34,223 nucleotides of DNA from an uncultured Eubacteriales bacterium (lineage in GTDB: Bacteria; Bacillota; Clostridia; Oscillospirales; Oscillospiraceae): assembly GCA_900549485.1 (NCBI GenBank), contig UROG01000028.1:1-34223 (forward strand), given 5' to 3'. The position numbers and the translations under genes are program-made. The notes beneath the pieces are model-generated. The model made no database searches and was not told the origin of the DNA. It was given only the letters and a program-made list of their open reading frames with translations. Positions within the stretch are counted from its first letter, which is position 1. Each line of letters starts with the position of its first letter. This document shows positions 32,210 through 34,223 of this stretch, in pieces.

Positions 32210-32268
32210 TAGTCTTTTTAAATTTTTTGCCGGTTTTGAGAAAAAACCGGGACGCGGCAGACGGCGCT

Positions 32269-33045
32269 TCATCCCCACGGATTCCAGCCGCCCTGCTCCC
32301 ATGGGTTCCACGTGCCGGAAGCGGGATATTTCCATACGCTCAGGCGCGCCATGCTGCTGTGTACAGGTCCGCCCTCACCGTAGAATTTTGCCTGTACGCA
32401 CCAGCCGTCAAGGCTCAACGGGATGCAGCCGATCGTAAGCGTGTTGGTGCCTGCGCCGCTTATCGACAGTCCCGGCATCGATTTTGCAAGTGCGAATGCA
32501 TCGAATATCTGTCCTCCGTCCGGCGCGACCAGCAGCCACGTTATGCCCGTGCTGTTCTGCGCATAGGCGACAAAGCTTGCGCTGCCGCCCTCATATACGA
32601 CCTCGCTCGTCGGGCTTTTTGTCACCTTTACCGGCTCATAGGCGTAAGCCGCCGCGTCGGGCGCGGGCGCGGCCACCGTTTCCGGACGTGCGGCAGGGGC
32701 GGCGCTCTGTACGGCGGGCGTCGGGCTCTGCGCGGGAAGTGCGGGGCTCTGCGCGGAGGCGGCCTCCGCGCCGCCGTCCGACGCCGCCGCAGAGGCAGGA
32801 GCCTTTTCTTTTTCTTTAAATTCCGGCGCATCGTACCATGACGGCTCCGGCTCATCCGAAACGCCGCCTGCCTCCGGCTGATCGGCGAACGGGTCGTCAA
32901 CAGGCGAAGGAGAAGCGGACGGAGATACCGATGCGCTTTCCACAGCCTTATCCGCGCTCTCCTTGAACTCCTTGAATACATTCGTACAGCCGCAGACCGT
33001 CAGGCACAGCGCCGCGGCAAGAACAACGGCGAATATTTTTTTCAT
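32269..33045 (-). CDS. Lipoprotein with Ig-like domain and Trp-rich end
   Basis: The 258-residue protein has a signal peptide ending in the lipobox-like TVCGC (MKKIFAVVLAAALCLTVCGC), so Cys20 is the likely lipid site. A linker rich in Ser/Pro/Ala follows (about residues 35-130). An Ig-like domain covers about 135-240: TKSPTSEVVYEGGSASFVA, GITWLLVAPDGG, SISGAGTNTLTIGCIP, WCVQAKFYGEGG. The last residues read TWNPWEQGGWNPWG, an unusual Trp/Pro/Gly end. The start has GGGAG upstream; a longer frame to 33156 is not supported. Function unknown; it may bind a surface partner. Confidence 0.8.
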   Translation of the reverse strand: MKKIFAVVLAAALCLTVCGCTNVFKEFKESADKAVESASVSPSASPSPVDDPFADQPEAGGVSDEPEPSWYDAPEFKEKEKAPASAAASDGGAEAASAQSPALPAQSPTPAVQSAAPAARPETVAAPAPDAAAYAYEPVKVTKSPTSEVVYEGGSASFVAYAQNSTGITWLLVAPDGGQIFDAFALAKSMPGLSISGAGTNTLTIGCIPLSLDGWCVQAKFYGEGGPVHSSMARLSVWKYPASGTWNPWEQGGWNPWG

Positions 33046-33163
33046 TTCTGTTCTCTCCCGTGCATATACTTTAGTGAGCCAAGGCTCGCGCCGCCCGCCG
33101 CAGACAAGCCGTGCGGACGCGGTCAATGCACATTTCCGTTTTTTTCCATCTGACATACATTAT

Positions 33164-33191
33164 AATATATCATTTCCGCCGCGCTTTTCAA
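33164..33191 (-). promoter_or_regulatory. Candidate promoter for the Ig-like lipoprotein gene
   Basis: On the minus strand TTGAAA (33186-33191), 16 bases, TATATT (33164-33169), about 120 bases before the ATG at 33045. Confidence 0.5.
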
Positions 33192-33270
33192 CGGTTTTTT
33201 TCTTCTGCGCTGCATATTGCCGCAAATACGCAATTTTCCCGCCGCATTTTACCCTGCCGCCTGCTCCCTA

Positions 33271-33462
33271 TTACGCGGTCTTATTCTTGAGAAGCTCTAT
33301 AACAAAGCTTTTTACCGCACTCAGACCGGCGCATGCTGCGGAGAGCAGCACGGCCTTCCATGCCGCGCCGTCCATATCCGCGCTTATCGTAGTCGGCAGG
33401 GCGACAAGGAACGCCTCAAGAAACGTCCAGCCCGCTCTTTCCAGAATGTTCATCCAATCCAT
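33271..33462 (-). CDS. Small phage-type holin-like membrane protein
   Basis: The 63-residue product begins MDWMNILERAGWTFLEAF, with AGGGAGG six bases before the ATG. It has hydrophobic stretches around LEAFLVALPTTI and WKAVLLSAACAGLSAVKSF, and a Lys-rich end (ELLKNKTA). The layout resembles short phage holins of the r1t type, which make holes for an endolysin. The placement after an endolysin-like gene supports this. Homology was judged by eye, so the family name is tentative. Confidence 0.6.
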   Translation of the reverse strand: MDWMNILERAGWTFLEAFLVALPTTISADMDGAAWKAVLLSAACAGLSAVKSFVIELLKNKTA

Positions 33463-33533
33463 AATATTCCTCCCTGCGCTTTCCGCGCTTTGATTTTTTA
33501 TACTCATGACCGCGGCGTCTTCCGGCTCCGCTT

Positions 33534-33770
33534 TTATTTTCCCGACTCAAGATCGGAGATCCGGTGGTTTGCCACGGATATTTTTTCGGCAAGCAGCTCC
33601 TCTTTTTTCTCGAGGGCATATGTGCGCTCTATCACGCCGTTGTGCTTGTCCACCTTCTTTTCAAGCTGCTCAAGCCGGTACAGCACAAGCGCCGATGTTC
33701 TGCGGTTTGCAAAATACGCCCCCGCAAGCGTACCTGCAAGGCTGAAAAGAGCTATAATTATCTCGCTCAT
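33534..33770 (-). CDS. Small membrane protein, phage XhlA-like
   Basis: The 78-residue protein has one hydrophobic helix (MSEIIIALFSLAGTLAGAYF), then a charged coiled coil (LYRLEQLEKKVDKHN). In phage lysis modules such a helix-plus-coil protein lies next to the holin. The ATG at 33770 overlaps the stop of the upstream gene by four bases (ATGA). A GTG at 33788 is a less likely start. Confidence 0.6.
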   Translation of the reverse strand: MSEIIIALFSLAGTLAGAYFANRRTSALVLYRLEQLEKKVDKHNGVIERTYALEKKEELLAEKISVANHRISDLESGK

Positions 33771-34222
33771 CCCATCAGCCGCCTCCACGTCTTTTCCCCG
33801 CAGATGCCGTCTGCGTCAAGCCCCGTCTTGCTCTGGTAGTCGATGAGGCAAGCCCTCAGCCCGTCCCACAGCACGTCATAGCCGAGCTTTTCCAGCAGCG
33901 CCGCAAGGTATTCCGCCTCCGGCGTATGGTCGGTGTCTCTCACCGTGGGCAAGGTTGGCGCGGCGGTCTCTGCGGTGTCCGCTTCCGCCTCCGGACTGAG
34001 CGCGTCAGGCGGCTGTGCCGTGTCCTTGCCGGTGAGTATATCGCCGTACTGCATATACAGTGCGTTTGCGTAGGCTATCCGGTCACGGATGTTGTTTACG
34101 GCGGGGCGCTCATAGTCCGTGCATATATCTCCGGCGCAATGTATATCCTGCGTTGTCTGCAAGTACGCCCACAGTCGCGGGTAGCCGGTGCGCAGCTCGT
34201 TGAGACAAAACTGCACCTGCAT
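33767..34222 (-). CDS. Endolysin-like cell wall hydrolase with peptidoglycan-binding end (partial)
   Basis: The gene runs off the right edge, so the N-terminal part is missing; the ATG at 34222 may be internal. The visible part begins VQFCLNELRTGYPRLWAYLQ and IRDRIAYANALYMQYG, which look like the end of a phage tail-type lysozyme domain. After a Pro/Asp-rich linker, a peptidoglycan-binding-like block follows (EYLAALLEKLGYDVLWDGL, YQSKTGLDADGICGEKTW). It is followed by the XhlA-like gene with a four-base overlap. No catalytic residue can be assigned because the start lies outside. Confidence 0.68.
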   Translation of the reverse strand: MQVQFCLNELRTGYPRLWAYLQTTQDIHCAGDICTDYERPAVNNIRDRIAYANALYMQYGDILTGKDTAQPPDALSPEAEADTAETAAPTLPTVRDTDHTPEAEYLAALLEKLGYDVLWDGLRACLIDYQSKTGLDADGICGEKTWRRLMG

Positions 34223-34223
34223 T

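Overview
The window looks like a piece of a GC-rich, Gram-positive (Firmicutes) chromosome, most likely a gut-type Clostridia of the Oscillospirales/Ruminococcaceae kind. The reasons are a zinc-type S14, DivIVA and SepF division proteins, a short Hfq between miaA and a HlyD-like gene, a lysis set of Gram-positive phage type, strong AGGAGG ribosome binding sites and TTGACA/TATAAT promoters. The genus cannot be fixed from the sequence alone.

Layout. Positions 1-620 hold the remains of an IS1182-type transposase broken up by dispersed repeats. From 624 to 18557 nearly everything is on the minus strand. First come a membrane-anchored parvulin foldase and a 63-residue membrane peptide. Then follows a long housekeeping run, in transcription order miaA, hfq, a HlyD-like gene, a YggS-type PLP protein, sepF, divIVA, ileS, two tandem lspA copies and an rluD-type pseudouridine synthase. 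Upstream of it are an oligopeptide-type binding lipoprotein with cytidine deaminase, and secA with pgeF. A plus-strand island at 18809-21669 carries two membrane acyltransferases and a Nudix hydrolase. The minus-strand S10/spc ribosomal protein operon fills 21752-28624. It has a clear promoter, a leader of about 310 nt containing an intrinsic terminator, and a strong terminator straight after S14. That terminator cuts the usual spc gene order short. Then come a PHP-family phosphatase (minus), a secreted leucine-rich-repeat protein (plus), and a tRNA-Asp/tRNA-Thr unit with its own promoter and terminator. The window ends with an Ig-like lipoprotein and, at the right edge, three genes that look like a phage lysis cassette (endolysin end, XhlA-like protein, holin).

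How the genes work together. The central run joins translation and RNA modification (MiaA, Hfq, IleS, RluD) with septum formation (SepF, DivIVA) and lipoprotein maturation (LspA). The PrsA-like foldase and SecA serve the same envelope pathway, and the two Cys-anchored lipoproteins here are LspA-type substrates.

The non-coding DNA is unusually structured. One modular repeat family recurs in at least five gaps; its hairpins keep pairing while the bases change, and some gene ends lie inside it. A separate 75-bp unit is repeated three times before the yggS-like gene. No complete new defence or metabolic system is visible. The best leads are the attenuated S10 leader, the split spc operon, the covarying repeats and the lysis module.
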